This document shows positions 43,619 to 51,720 of a stretch of DNA of 64,000 bases, one piece after another; position 1 is the stretch's first letter; each line of letters begins with the position of its first letter. The DNA lies in contig NZ_CP029188.1 of assembly GCF_003097515.1 (NCBI RefSeq), forward strand, positions 3,288,501-3,352,500, given 5' to 3'. Position numbers and translations under genes: made by a program. The stretch is from Streptomyces tirandamycinicus. Lineage in GTDB: Bacteria > Actinomycetota > Actinomycetes > Streptomycetales > Streptomycetaceae. The notes under the pieces were generated by a model. That model searched no databases, was not told the DNA's origin, and saw only the letters and a program-made list of their open reading frames with translations.

Positions 43619-43642
43619 TGTCACATTCATCAGTGTCACGTT
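43619..43642. promoter_or_regulatory. TGTCAC direct repeats before the M24 operon
   Basis: TGTCACATT (43619) and TGTCACGTT (43634) are spaced 15 bases apart, 61 bases before the M24 gene. They could be activator half-sites. Confidence 0.35.
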
Positions 43643-43702
43643 ACGCGCACGTACCGTGCACGCACGGGGACGTGTCGCGTCGGATCCGGACGGGACGGTG
43701 TC

Positions 43703-44551
43703 ATGACCTCGGCACTGATGAGCGCACGAACCGCGGAGCTGCGGGGGTTCCGGGAGGTGCAGCGCCTGGCCTACGCATGCGCGGAGGCGGTCGCGGCCCA
43801 GCTGAGACCGGGGGTGACCGAGCGGGAGGCGGCGCGGATGCAGCGACGCTGGCTGTACCGGCGGGGGGTGCGGGACTGGTTCCATCTGCCCTTCGCCTGG
43901 TTCGGCGACCGCACGGCGTTCGCGGGCTTCCGGACGCCGCTGCAGTTCTTCCCGACCGACCGGAGGCTGGAGCCGGGCATGCCCTTCATCCTCGACATGG
44001 CTCCGGTCCACCACGGCTTCACCGCCGACGTCGGCTACTCGGGCTGCCTCGGGCCCCATCCCCTGCACGACCGGCTGCTCTCGGACCTCCGGGCCCACCG
44101 GGAGCTGGTCCTGCGGGAGGTGCGCGAGCGCCGCTCCCTGCGGGAGATCTACCAGGACGTGGACCGGCTCCTGGTGCGCCAGGGGTACGCCAACCGGCAC
44201 CGGGCGTACCCGTTCGGCGTCATCGCGCACAAGGTCGGCCGGGTGCGGCAGCGGCGCTGGTCCCCGACGCTGTTCGGATTCGGCACCCGGTCGCTGAGGG
44301 GCCTGGCGAGCGACGCGCTGCACGGCCACCGCGAGGGCTGGTCGCCCCTGTGGTCGCCGTACCGCCTCTCGGACCATCCGCCACAACCGGGACTGTGGGC
44401 CGTCGAGCCCCATCTCGGCTTCCGCGGGACGGGCGCCAAGTTCGAGGAGATCCTGGTGGTCACGGACTCGAAGGACCCGGAGCAGAGCGCGTTCTGGCTG
44501 GACGACGAGTTGCCGCATGTGCGGCGCTGGGCCGAGGAGGGTGCGGTATGA
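43703..44551 (+). CDS. M24-family metallopeptidase-like protein
   Basis: A 282-aa pita-bread protein. All five candidate metal ligands are present: FILDMAPV (Asp), FTADVGYS (Asp), GVIAHKVG (His), WAVEPHLG (Glu) and KFEEILVV (Glu). It lacks the N-terminal domain of PepP and is not a methionine aminopeptidase by motif. Its operon partner is a hydrolase-SDR fusion whose ATG overlaps its stop, so the two may act on the same amide- or ester-containing metabolite. The physiological substrate is unknown. Confidence 0.85.
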   Translation: MTSALMSARTAELRGFREVQRLAYACAEAVAAQLRPGVTEREAARMQRRWLYRRGVRDWFHLPFAWFGDRTAFAGFRTPLQFFPTDRRLEPGMPFILDMAPVHHGFTADVGYSGCLGPHPLHDRLLSDLRAHRELVLREVRERRSLREIYQDVDRLLVRQGYANRHRAYPFGVIAHKVGRVRQRRWSPTLFGFGTRSLRGLASDALHGHREGWSPLWSPYRLSDHPPQPGLWAVEPHLGFRGTGAKFEEILVVTDSKDPEQSAFWLDDELPHVRRWAEEGAV

Positions 44552-46416
44552 GCACGGGAACGGGCGGCGGGGGCACGGGGGCAGGCGGCATGGGCAAGAG
44601 GACCGGCGGCGGGGGCACGGGGGCAGGCGGCATGGGCACGGGGATGGAGGGAGCGCGCGAGCGCCGGGTGCGCACCGGCGGGGTCGAGCTGTGCGTGGCG
44701 GAGCTCGGTGACGAGCGGCAGCCCACCGTCGTGCTGGTGCACGGCTATCCGGACAGCAAGGAGGTGTGGTCCGAGGTCGCCTCCCGGCTGGCGGCCCGGT
44801 TCCACGTGGTGCTGTACGACGTCCGGGGCCACGGCCGCTCCACGGCTCCGGTGCCGCTGCGCGGGGGCTTCACCCTGGAGAAGCTGACGGACGACTTCCT
44901 GGCGGTGGCGGACGCGGTAAGCCCGGACCGGCCGGTGCACCTGGTCGGCCACGACTGGGGTTCGGTGCAGTCCTGGGAGTTCGTCACGGTACGGCGGACC
45001 GAGGGGCGGATCGCCTCGTTCACCTCCATGTCCGGGCCGTCGCTCGACCACCTGGGCCACTGGATCAGGAAGCGGGCGGCCCGGCCCACCCCGCGGCGGG
45101 TGGCCCAGCTCCTCGGCCAGGGCGCCAGGTCCTGGTACGTGTACATGCTGCACACCCCGGCCCTGCCCGAACTGGCCTGGCGCGGGCCGCTGGGCAGGCG
45201 CTGGCCCAGGCTGTTGGAGCGGGTGGAGAAGATGCCGGGTGGTGACTACCCGACCGCGTCGCTGCCGTCGGACGCCGCGCACGGGGCCTGGCTCTACCGG
45301 GACAACGTCCGCTTCCGTCTGGCCCACCCCCGGTCCGACGCCTACGCGCACGTACCCGTCCAGCTGATCACTCCCACCGGAGACCCCTTCCTGTCCGAGC
45401 GGCTCTACGACGATCTCGCCGCGTGGGCCCCCCACCTGGTGCGCCGCACACTTCCCGCCAGGCACTGGCTGCCCCGTACCCGACCGGACCAACTGGCCGC
45501 CTGGATAGGTTCGTTCCTGACCGCCCACGAGCAGGTGAGCCCCTCCGGCGGCCACCGGCCCGCGTCCCCGTCCGGGGCTCCGGGGCCGTACGCCGAGCGG
45601 TTCGGCGGGCAGTTGGTGCTGGTGACGGGAGCGGCCTCCGGCATCGGACGGGCGACGGCCTTCGCCTTCGCCGAGGCCGGCGCACGGGTGGTCGCGGTGG
45701 ACCGGGACGGCGAAGGCGCCGCCAGGACGGCCGAGATGGCCCGGCTGATCGGAGCTCCCGGGGCATGGGCGGAGACGGTCGACGTCGCCGACGAGGCGGC
45801 GATGGAGAAGCTCGCCGAGAAGGTCGCGGGCGAGTACGGCGTCGTGGACGTGCTCGTGAACAACGCGGGGATCGGCCTCTCCGGCCCGTTCCTGGACACC
45901 ACCACCGACGACTGGCGCAGGGTGCTCGACGTCAACCTGTGGGGCGTCGTCCACGGCTGCCGGCTCTTCGGCAGACAGATGGCCGAGCGCGGCCAGGGCG
46001 GCCATATCGTCAACACGGCCTCGGCGGCCGCGTACCAGCCGTCCAGGACCCTGCCCGCGTACGCGACCTCGAAGGCCGCGGTCCTGATGCTGAGCGAGTG
46101 CCTGCGCGCGGAGCTGGCCGGGCGGGGTATCGGCGTCTCGGCGGTCTGCCCCGGCATCGTGAACACGAACATCACCGCCACGGCCCGCTTCGCCGGAGTG
46201 TCCGAGGAGGAGGAGAAGCGCCGCCGCCTGAGGGCCTCCAAGCTGTACGCGATGCGCAACTACCCTCCGGAGAAGGTCGCCCAGGCGATCCTCCGCGCCG
46301 TCCTGGACGACCGGGCGGTGGTGCCGGTCACCCCGGAGGCCCGGGGTGCCCGGTTGCTGTCCCGGTTCATGCCCGGGGCGCTGCGGGCGATAGCCCGGTT
46401 GGAACCTCGGCTGTGA
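44548..46416 (+). CDS. Alpha/beta-hydrolase and short-chain dehydrogenase fusion
   Basis: A 622-aa fusion. Residues about 40-330 are an alpha/beta hydrolase (VLVHGYPDSKEVW oxyanion region, VGHDWGSVQSW with Asp as nucleophile, late His in PARHWLP), resembling epoxide hydrolases. Residues about 350-600 are an SDR: TGAASGIGRA for NAD(P) and NNAGIGLSG, with catalytic Ser in NTASAAAYQ and YATSK (Tyr and Lys). The two halves are joined by a short Pro/Gly linker. The N-terminus has two copies of a 42-bp repeat encoding Gly/Thr/Met, so the real start may be nearer MEGARERRVRTGG. The ATG at 44548 overlaps the M24 stop. Confidence 0.9.
   Translation: MSTGTGGGGTGAGGMGKRTGGGGTGAGGMGTGMEGARERRVRTGGVELCVAELGDERQPTVVLVHGYPDSKEVWSEVASRLAARFHVVLYDVRGHGRSTAPVPLRGGFTLEKLTDDFLAVADAVSPDRPVHLVGHDWGSVQSWEFVTVRRTEGRIASFTSMSGPSLDHLGHWIRKRAARPTPRRVAQLLGQGARSWYVYMLHTPALPELAWRGPLGRRWPRLLERVEKMPGGDYPTASLPSDAAHGAWLYRDNVRFRLAHPRSDAYAHVPVQLITPTGDPFLSERLYDDLAAWAPHLVRRTLPARHWLPRTRPDQLAAWIGSFLTAHEQVSPSGGHRPASPSGAPGPYAERFGGQLVLVTGAASGIGRATAFAFAEAGARVVAVDRDGEGAARTAEMARLIGAPGAWAETVDVADEAAMEKLAEKVAGEYGVVDVLVNNAGIGLSGPFLDTTTDDWRRVLDVNLWGVVHGCRLFGRQMAERGQGGHIVNTASAAAYQPSRTLPAYATSKAAVLMLSECLRAELAGRGIGVSAVCPGIVNTNITATARFAGVSEEEEKRRRLRASKLYAMRNYPPEKVAQAILRAVLDDRAVVPVTPEARGARLLSRFMPGALRAIARLEPRL
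44563..44638. repeat. 42-bp period direct repeat at the fusion gene start
   Basis: A 34-bp identical block (begins GGCGGCGGGGGCACGG) occurs at 44563 and at 44605, in frame. Confidence 0.85.
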
Positions 46417-46575
46417 GCGGTCATGATGCGATCGCACCGCGTCGGCCCCGGGCCGGGCGGTGGCTCCCGGCCGGGACTCCCAGCGGGACGGACCCGGCCG
46501 GTGCTTCCGGCCGGTACTCCCGCGAGGAGACGGAGCCGGCCGGTGCGGTCCGTCGTGGAGCATTGAGGAGTGGTC

Positions 46576-47517
46576 GTGTCCGGGACGCATACGGTGGAGT
46601 ACCGGATCGAGGACCTCGCCCATCGCAGCGGGGCGACGGTCCGCACGATCCGCGCCTACCAGGACCGCGGACTGCTGCCCAGACCGGAGCGGCGCGGCAG
46701 GTCGAACGTGTACGGGGACTCCCATCTCGCCCGGCTGCGCCAGATCGCGGACCTCCTCGACCGCGGGTACACCCTTGCGTCGATCAAGGAACTCCTGGAG
46801 GCCTGGGACGCGGGGCGCGGTCTGGGCGGGGTGCTGGGGCTCGTCGCGGAGGTCCACGGGCCCTGGACGGACGAGAAGTCCGGCCGGATCAGCCGGGCCG
46901 AACTGGAGGCGGCCTTCGGGGGGAAGCCCGACGAGGGGGCGATCGCCGAGGCCGTCGAGCTCGGGGTGCTGGAGCGAGTACCCGGCAGGGACGACGAGTT
47001 CCTGGTGCCGAGCCCCCAGGAACTGTCCGTGGCGGCCGAGTTGTACGCCGCCGGGGTGCCGTTGGCGGCCATCACCCGGCAGTTGAGGGAACTTCGCGGG
47101 CAAGTGGAGCATATCGCCTCGCGTTTCCTGGAGTTCACCACCCATCATGTCTTCGCCCGCTACCTCGGCCATCGGCCTCCGACGGACGTGGAGGCGGCGG
47201 AGGCGGCGTCGATGGTGCGGCGGCTGCGCCCGCTGGCCCAGCAGACGGTCGAAGCGGAACTGGCGCGTGCCATGCGGCTGTTCGCCACGCGGCACCTGCG
47301 ATACCACCTCGGCGCGGAGGTCCCGCCCACCGATGAGGACGACGAGTGTCAGGTGGCTCTTCCCCGCGCCACGATTCGCGCCGTGGAGAGCCTCGTTGGG
47401 CCCGAGCGCGCCGCGGCGTTCATCGCCGCGGCCGCCGAACGGGAAGTGCGCAAAAGGATGTTGGACGCGATGGCCGCAAGCCGACGCGATAGCGGCATTG
47501 TTGATCAACAAGTATGA
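46576..47517 (+). CDS. MerR-family transcriptional regulator
   Basis: A 313-aa regulator. The N-terminal MerR DNA-binding domain (YRIEDLAHRSGATVRTIRAYQDRGLLPRPERRGRSNVYG) is followed by a long C-terminal effector region unlike the small metal sensors. It lacks the paired Cys of metal-sensing MerR proteins. GTG at 46576 follows GAGGAG by five bases, better than the GTG at 46570. It is the last gene of the M24/hydrolase-SDR group and may control it. Confidence 0.9.
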   Translation: MSGTHTVEYRIEDLAHRSGATVRTIRAYQDRGLLPRPERRGRSNVYGDSHLARLRQIADLLDRGYTLASIKELLEAWDAGRGLGGVLGLVAEVHGPWTDEKSGRISRAELEAAFGGKPDEGAIAEAVELGVLERVPGRDDEFLVPSPQELSVAAELYAAGVPLAAITRQLRELRGQVEHIASRFLEFTTHHVFARYLGHRPPTDVEAAEAASMVRRLRPLAQQTVEAELARAMRLFATRHLRYHLGAEVPPTDEDDECQVALPRATIRAVESLVGPERAAAFIAAAAEREVRKRMLDAMAASRRDSGIVDQQV

Positions 47518-47529
47518 ATGTCGCGGCAG

Positions 47530-47583
47530 TTGTCCACAGACTCGTCAATTATCCTGTGGATAAACCGAGTTGGCTGTGGATCA
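47530..47583. other. DnaA-box triplet between the MerR gene and kptA
   Basis: TTGTCCACA at 47530-47538 (plus), TTATCCACA on the minus strand at 47555-47563 and TGATCCACA on the minus strand at 47575-47583. The first two are perfect boxes. The 54-bp segment is A+T-rich relative to the window. Confidence 0.75.
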
Positions 47584-47655
47584 AACATCCCGAGAGCTGT
47601 CACCTGGACGAAAACCGCGTGGCGATGCGCCGTCCTCCGGAGGCACGCTGAGGAC

Positions 47656-48198
47656 ATGGACGCACAGCGCACCGTGAAGGTGTCGAAGTACCTCGCGAAA
47701 CACCTGCGGCATCAGCCCGAGCGCATCGGGATCTCCCTGGACGCGAACGGCTGGGTCGAGATCGGGGAGCTGCTCCGCGCCACGGCCGCGAACGGGTTCC
47801 CCGTCACCCGGGACGAACTGGACCACGTGGTGGCGGCGAACGACAAGCAGCGCTTCATGATCGACGGTGCCCGGATCCGGGCGAACCAGGGCCACACCGT
47901 GCAGGTGGACCTGGAACTGCCGGCCGCCGAGCCGCCCGCGTACCTCTACCACGGCACGGTCGCCCGGAACCTGGACGCGATCCGGGCCGAAGGACTGCGC
48001 CCGATGGCCCGCCACCATGTGCACCTGTCCGCGGACCGCGGGACGGCGGCCCGGGTCGGCGCCCGCCGGGGCCGGCCCCTGGTCCTCTCCGTCGACGCCG
48101 CCGCCATGCACCGCGCCGGCCACGTCTTCCACATCAGCGCCAACGGCGTCTGGCTCACGGACGCCGTCCCACCGGCGTTCCTGCGCATTCCCGGCTGA
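47656..48198 (+). CDS. kptA: RNA 2'-phosphotransferase (Tpt1/KptA)
   Basis: A 180-aa NAD-dependent enzyme that moves an internal RNA 2'-phosphate to NAD. The KptA pattern is visible: [44 protein letters not shown] and [32 protein letters not shown]. Bacteria lack the tRNA splicing route that makes the eukaryotic substrate, so the role here is unknown. ATG at 47656 is chosen because the N-terminus then matches the family; the longer frame from 47518 is the DnaA-box region. Confidence 0.93.
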   Translation: MDAQRTVKVSKYLAKHLRHQPERIGISLDANGWVEIGELLRATAANGFPVTRDELDHVVAANDKQRFMIDGARIRANQGHTVQVDLELPAAEPPAYLYHGTVARNLDAIRAEGLRPMARHHVHLSADRGTAARVGARRGRPLVLSVDAAAMHRAGHVFHISANGVWLTDAVPPAFLRIPG

Positions 48199-48244
48199 GC
48201 GGCCGGCCGGGAGCCCGGCCGCGCCCCGCGGGGACCGCGCGGGT

Positions 48245-48307
48245 GTACCCGCGGTATCCGTGATATCCGCCATACCCGCGATACCCGTGATATCCGTGAT
48301 ATCCGTC
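48245..48307. repeat. 9-bp tandem repeat, seven copies
   Basis: Unit ATATCCGTG (variants ATACCCGCG, GTATCCGTG), ending 17 bases before the -10 box of the LLM gene, so it covers the -35 region. Confidence 0.9.
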
Positions 48308-48324
48308 GTAACGGAAAGCCCGCG

Positions 48325-48330
48325 TATGGT
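48325..48330 (+). promoter_or_regulatory. Leaderless promoter of the LLM oxidoreductase (-10 box)
   Basis: TATGGT ends 7 bases before the ATG at 48338. Confidence 0.5.
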
Positions 48331-48337
48331 CGAGGTC

Positions 48338-49270
48338 ATGCGTCTGAGCACGGTGATCCTCCCCATCCATCGGTGGGCCGAAGGACAGAAGATCTGGCGG
48401 CGGGCCGAGGACCTCGGCTTTCACGCCGCGTACACGTACGACCACCTCTCCTGGCGGTCTTTCCGCGACGGGCCCTGGTTCGGCGCCGTCCCCACACTCA
48501 CGGCCGCGGCGACGGTGACGCGGCGTATGCGACTGGGCACGCTCGTCACCTCCCCCAACTTCCGGCATCCGGTCACCCTCGCCAAGGAACTGATCACGCT
48601 CGACGACATCGCCGAGGGCCGTGTCACGCTGGGCATCGGCGCCGGAGGCAACGGCTTCGACGCGACGACCCTGCTGAAGGGTGACGAGGAGGCCTGGACG
48701 CCCCGGGAGCGCGCCGACCGGTTCGGCGAGTTCGTGCACCTGCTCGACAAGCTGCTGCGGGAGCCTGCGGACGCGACCCACGAGGGCCGCTTCTACTCGG
48801 CCCGGGAGGCGCGCAACCTGCCCGGCTGCGCACAGCGGCCCCGGCTCCCGTTCGCCGTCGCCGCCACCGGACCCCGCGGACTGGCGCTCGCCGCCCGGTA
48901 CGGGCAGGCATGGGTGACGACGGGCGATCCGAAGCTCTTCGAGGCGGGCACCTCCGAGCAGTCGGCCGAGGCGGTGGCCGGCCAGCTCACCAGGCTCGAC
49001 AAGGCCTGTGCCGAGGCCGGCCGGAACCCCTCCGAGCTGGACAGGATCCTGCTCACCGGTTTCACCCCGGACTTCAACCCGGCTCTGCCCGCGTCCCGGC
49101 GGGGTCGCCCGCTGGACTCCCTGGAGGCGTTCGTGGACTTCGCGGGCCGGTACGCGGAGCTCGGCTTCACCGAGATCGTCGTCCACTGGCCCATCGACGA
49201 CTCCGTCTTCGCCGCCGACCAGGCCGTTTTCGAGCGGATCGCCACCGAGGCGGTGTCCCGGCTGGGCTGA
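48338..49270 (+). CDS. LLM-class F420/flavin-dependent oxidoreductase
   Basis: A 310-aa luciferase-like TIM barrel (VILPIHRWAEGQKIWRRAEDLGFHAAYTYDHLSW, RRMRLGTLVTSPNFRHPVTLAKELITLDDIAEGRVTLGIGAGG). Actinobacterial members of this subclass usually use F420. The substrate is not evident. ATG at 48338 is leaderless after TATGGT; an in-frame ATG at 48326 lies within the promoter. Confidence 0.9.
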   Translation: MRLSTVILPIHRWAEGQKIWRRAEDLGFHAAYTYDHLSWRSFRDGPWFGAVPTLTAAATVTRRMRLGTLVTSPNFRHPVTLAKELITLDDIAEGRVTLGIGAGGNGFDATTLLKGDEEAWTPRERADRFGEFVHLLDKLLREPADATHEGRFYSAREARNLPGCAQRPRLPFAVAATGPRGLALAARYGQAWVTTGDPKLFEAGTSEQSAEAVAGQLTRLDKACAEAGRNPSELDRILLTGFTPDFNPALPASRRGRPLDSLEAFVDFAGRYAELGFTEIVVHWPIDDSVFAADQAVFERIATEAVSRLG

Positions 49271-49373
49271 TGCCCACCGGCCGAGGGCTTCCCGCTCACG
49301 CTGAGCAGACGGCCGGCCACTCAGACGTGCGACCCCCTGCACGGCCGTGCGGGGGGTACGGGAGAATACCCGG

Positions 49374-50240
49374 GTGACCCCAGCTACCGATCCTCTGCCG
49401 CTGCCCCCGACCGTCCGGCTGATCGCCACGGATCTCGACGGCACCCTGCTGCGCGACGACAAGTCCGTCTCGGGGCGCACCGTGGCCGCACTCGCCGCCG
49501 CGGAGGATGCGGGGATCGAGGTCTTCTTCGTCACGGGCCGCCCGGCGCGCTGGATGGACGTCGTGAGCGACCATGTGCACGGCCACGGCCTGGCGATCTG
49601 CGCCAACGGCGCGGCGGTGGTCGATCTGCATTCCGGCGGGAGACTGCTGGAGGTCCGCCCACTGGAGCGGGACACCGCGCTGGACGTCGTACGGCGGTTG
49701 CGCGACGCGGCGCCGGGCACCTCGTTCGCGGTGGAGACCGCCACGGGAATCCACTACGAACCCAACTACCCGCCCTTCCACCTCGACCCCGGCGCCACGG
49801 TCGCCGTCGCCGAGAAACTGCTGCACGAGGACGGCCCGGGGTCCGCGGCCCCGGTGCTGAAGCTGCTCGCCCAGCACGGGGAACTGACACCGGACGGCTT
49901 CCTCACCCTGGCCCGCACGGTCGCCGGGGAACTGGCCGCGATCACCCGCTCCAGCCCGACCGCGCTGCTGGAGGTGAGCGGTCCCGGGGTGTCCAAGGCC
50001 TCGACGCTCGCGCTGTGCTGTGCGGAGCGCGGCATCTCGTCGGACGAGGTCGTGGCCTTCGGCGACATGCCGAACGATGTGGAGATGCTCACCTGGGCGG
50101 GCACCTCGTTCGCCATGGGCAACGCCCACCCCGACGTGGTCGCCGCCGCCTCCGGCCGGACCGTGGCGAACAACGACGACGGTGTCGCGGTCGTCATCGA
50201 GCGGATTCTGGCCGCACACGCAGCCGGCCCGCGGTCCTGA
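49374..50240 (+). CDS. Cof-type HAD-IIB phosphatase
   Basis: A 288-aa HAD phosphatase. Motif I is [11 protein letters not shown], motif II FFVTGRPA, the Lys is in GVSKASTLA and motif IV is [13 protein letters not shown]. The cap domain is of IIB type. It is clearly related to the HAD at 37636 (the motif I and motif IV regions are nearly identical). GTG at 49374 is taken as start. A 14-bp repeat begins at its stop codon. Substrate unknown. Confidence 0.92.
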   Translation: MTPATDPLPLPPTVRLIATDLDGTLLRDDKSVSGRTVAALAAAEDAGIEVFFVTGRPARWMDVVSDHVHGHGLAICANGAAVVDLHSGGRLLEVRPLERDTALDVVRRLRDAAPGTSFAVETATGIHYEPNYPPFHLDPGATVAVAEKLLHEDGPGSAAPVLKLLAQHGELTPDGFLTLARTVAGELAAITRSSPTALLEVSGPGVSKASTLALCCAERGISSDEVVAFGDMPNDVEMLTWAGTSFAMGNAHPDVVAAASGRTVANNDDGVAVVIERILAAHAAGPRS

Positions 50241-50322
50241 GTCCACGGTTTTGTGTCCGCGGTTTTGTGTCCGCGGTTTTGTGTCCACGGCTTTGAGTCC
50301 ACGGCTTCGAGTCCACGGTCCT
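50239..50322. repeat. 14-bp tandem repeat, six copies
   Basis: Unit GTGTCCGCGGTTTT/GAGTCCACGGTTTT, six copies. The first overlaps the HAD stop codon. Each unit has a short T-run, unusual in this genome. Confidence 0.9.
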
Positions 50323-50431
50323 GAGGCCGGGGGCGCCAGGTCGCGTTCGGCGAGGCCCCAGGCGGCAGGGCGCCGTCATGGGGCCGCGACGCCCCCGAGG
50401 ACATGCCGTGGGCCGGCCGGCGTCGGTCCGG

Positions 50432-51484
50432 TCACAGCCAGACCCCGCGGTTCCGCAGCCAGCTCACCGGATCCACCGCCGAGCCGAAGTCCGGGGTGAG
50501 CCGCACCTCGAAGTGGAGATGGGGGCCGGTCGAGTTGCCCGTGGTGCCGGCCTGGCCGAGCCACTGGCCGGTGCGCACCCGGTCGCCCTGATCCACCGTG
50601 ACGGAGGCGAGGTGCGCGTACTGGGAGTACCAGCCGTCGTTGTGCTGGACGACGATCTGCATGCCGAAGCCGCCTCCGCAGGAGACGGACACCACCCGCC
50701 CGGCGCCGATCGAGCGCACCGGGCTGCCGATCCCGACGGCGAAGTCCTGCCCGGTGTGACGGTTCGCCCAGCGGGTCCCGGCACTGTCGAAGCCCGCCGA
50801 CAGCGTGTAGCGCTGCACGGGCGTCACCCAGGCCGAGCCCTCGGGAAACTCCGTCTGCGGCAGCGGGACCGCGCCGGAGCACTGCCCGGAGGCCGCGCTG
50901 CGGTCCGCCTGCGCCTGCAGTGACCATCGTGCCGCGTCGAGCTTGGTCTCGATGCCCCGTTTGATCCGCGCCAGCTCCGCCGTACGGGCGTCGAGGCGGT
51001 ACCAGGCCTCACGGGCCTTCTCCTCCGCCACGGACGTCAGGCGCTCGGCCTCCCGGGCCTCCTCCAGCAGCCGGTTGACCGTCGCCGTGGCCTTGGCGTA
51101 CATCCGTTGCCCGCGCAGCAGCTCGTCGGGGTCGGCGGCGAACATCAGCTCGAGGGTGGGCGCGAGGTTCCCGCCGCTGCGGTACTGGGCCCTGGCCACC
51201 GCGCCGAGTTTGTCGTGCATCCTGCGCATCTCGCGCCGTCTGTCGGCGAGCTGCCACTGCAACTGGTCGACCCGGGCGCGCTCGGCGACGGACGCCTGCA
51301 GCCCCCGCTCGTACGTGGCGGTGGCCTTGGACACCTCCTCGAGGAGCTGGGCGACCTGCACGCTCACGCCGGGGCCGTCATTGGCGGACGCGGCGGGTGC
51401 GGGCAGCAGCGGGAAGGCGACCAGCAGCGCGCACAGCAGTGGCCTGAACAACCGCCGGTGGCAGTCGCGTTGTCGGTGTCCCAT
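50432..51484 (-). CDS. Secreted M23 (LytM) peptidoglycan endopeptidase with coiled coil
   Basis: A 350-aa protein. A Sec signal (CHRRLFRPLLCALLVAFPLLPAPAASA) is followed by a coiled coil (residues about 40-195: QVAQLLEEVSKATATYERGLQ...) and the M23 domain (about 215-345). The zinc ligands are intact: HTGQDF (His, Asp) and GPHLHFEV (second His with the catalytic His). This is the layout of active NlpD/EnvC-like or RipA-supporting cell-wall hydrolases, likely cutting peptidoglycan cross-bridges. Monocistronic, before the cyd cluster. Confidence 0.92.
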   Translation of the reverse strand: MGHRQRDCHRRLFRPLLCALLVAFPLLPAPAASANDGPGVSVQVAQLLEEVSKATATYERGLQASVAERARVDQLQWQLADRRREMRRMHDKLGAVARAQYRSGGNLAPTLELMFAADPDELLRGQRMYAKATATVNRLLEEAREAERLTSVAEEKAREAWYRLDARTAELARIKRGIETKLDAARWSLQAQADRSAASGQCSGAVPLPQTEFPEGSAWVTPVQRYTLSAGFDSAGTRWANRHTGQDFAVGIGSPVRSIGAGRVVSVSCGGGFGMQIVVQHNDGWYSQYAHLASVTVDQGDRVRTGQWLGQAGTTGNSTGPHLHFEVRLTPDFGSAVDPVSWLRNRGVWL

Positions 51485-51720
51485 GCCCGGATCGTCACAT
51501 CAGCCAAGGGGGGTTTGCCACATTTAGTCTGGTTCGTACGGCCATCCGGCCCAGTCCGCACGGTCCCCCGACGGCCTCGCACGACGTGCCGGGGCCACCG
51601 CGCCGGCGTTCCTCGGCCGGTGCCGCCGAGCGCTCCTGACGGGACGTCGGACCGCCCGGCCACCCGCCTCGCGCGGAAGCCGAGTGTCCGGGCACCTGGT
51701 GCTGCTGAGAGCGGCTGGTC

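Noticed and set aside
50239-50322. CRISPR-like repeats
   Set aside because: Direct tandem 14-mers with no intervening spacers.
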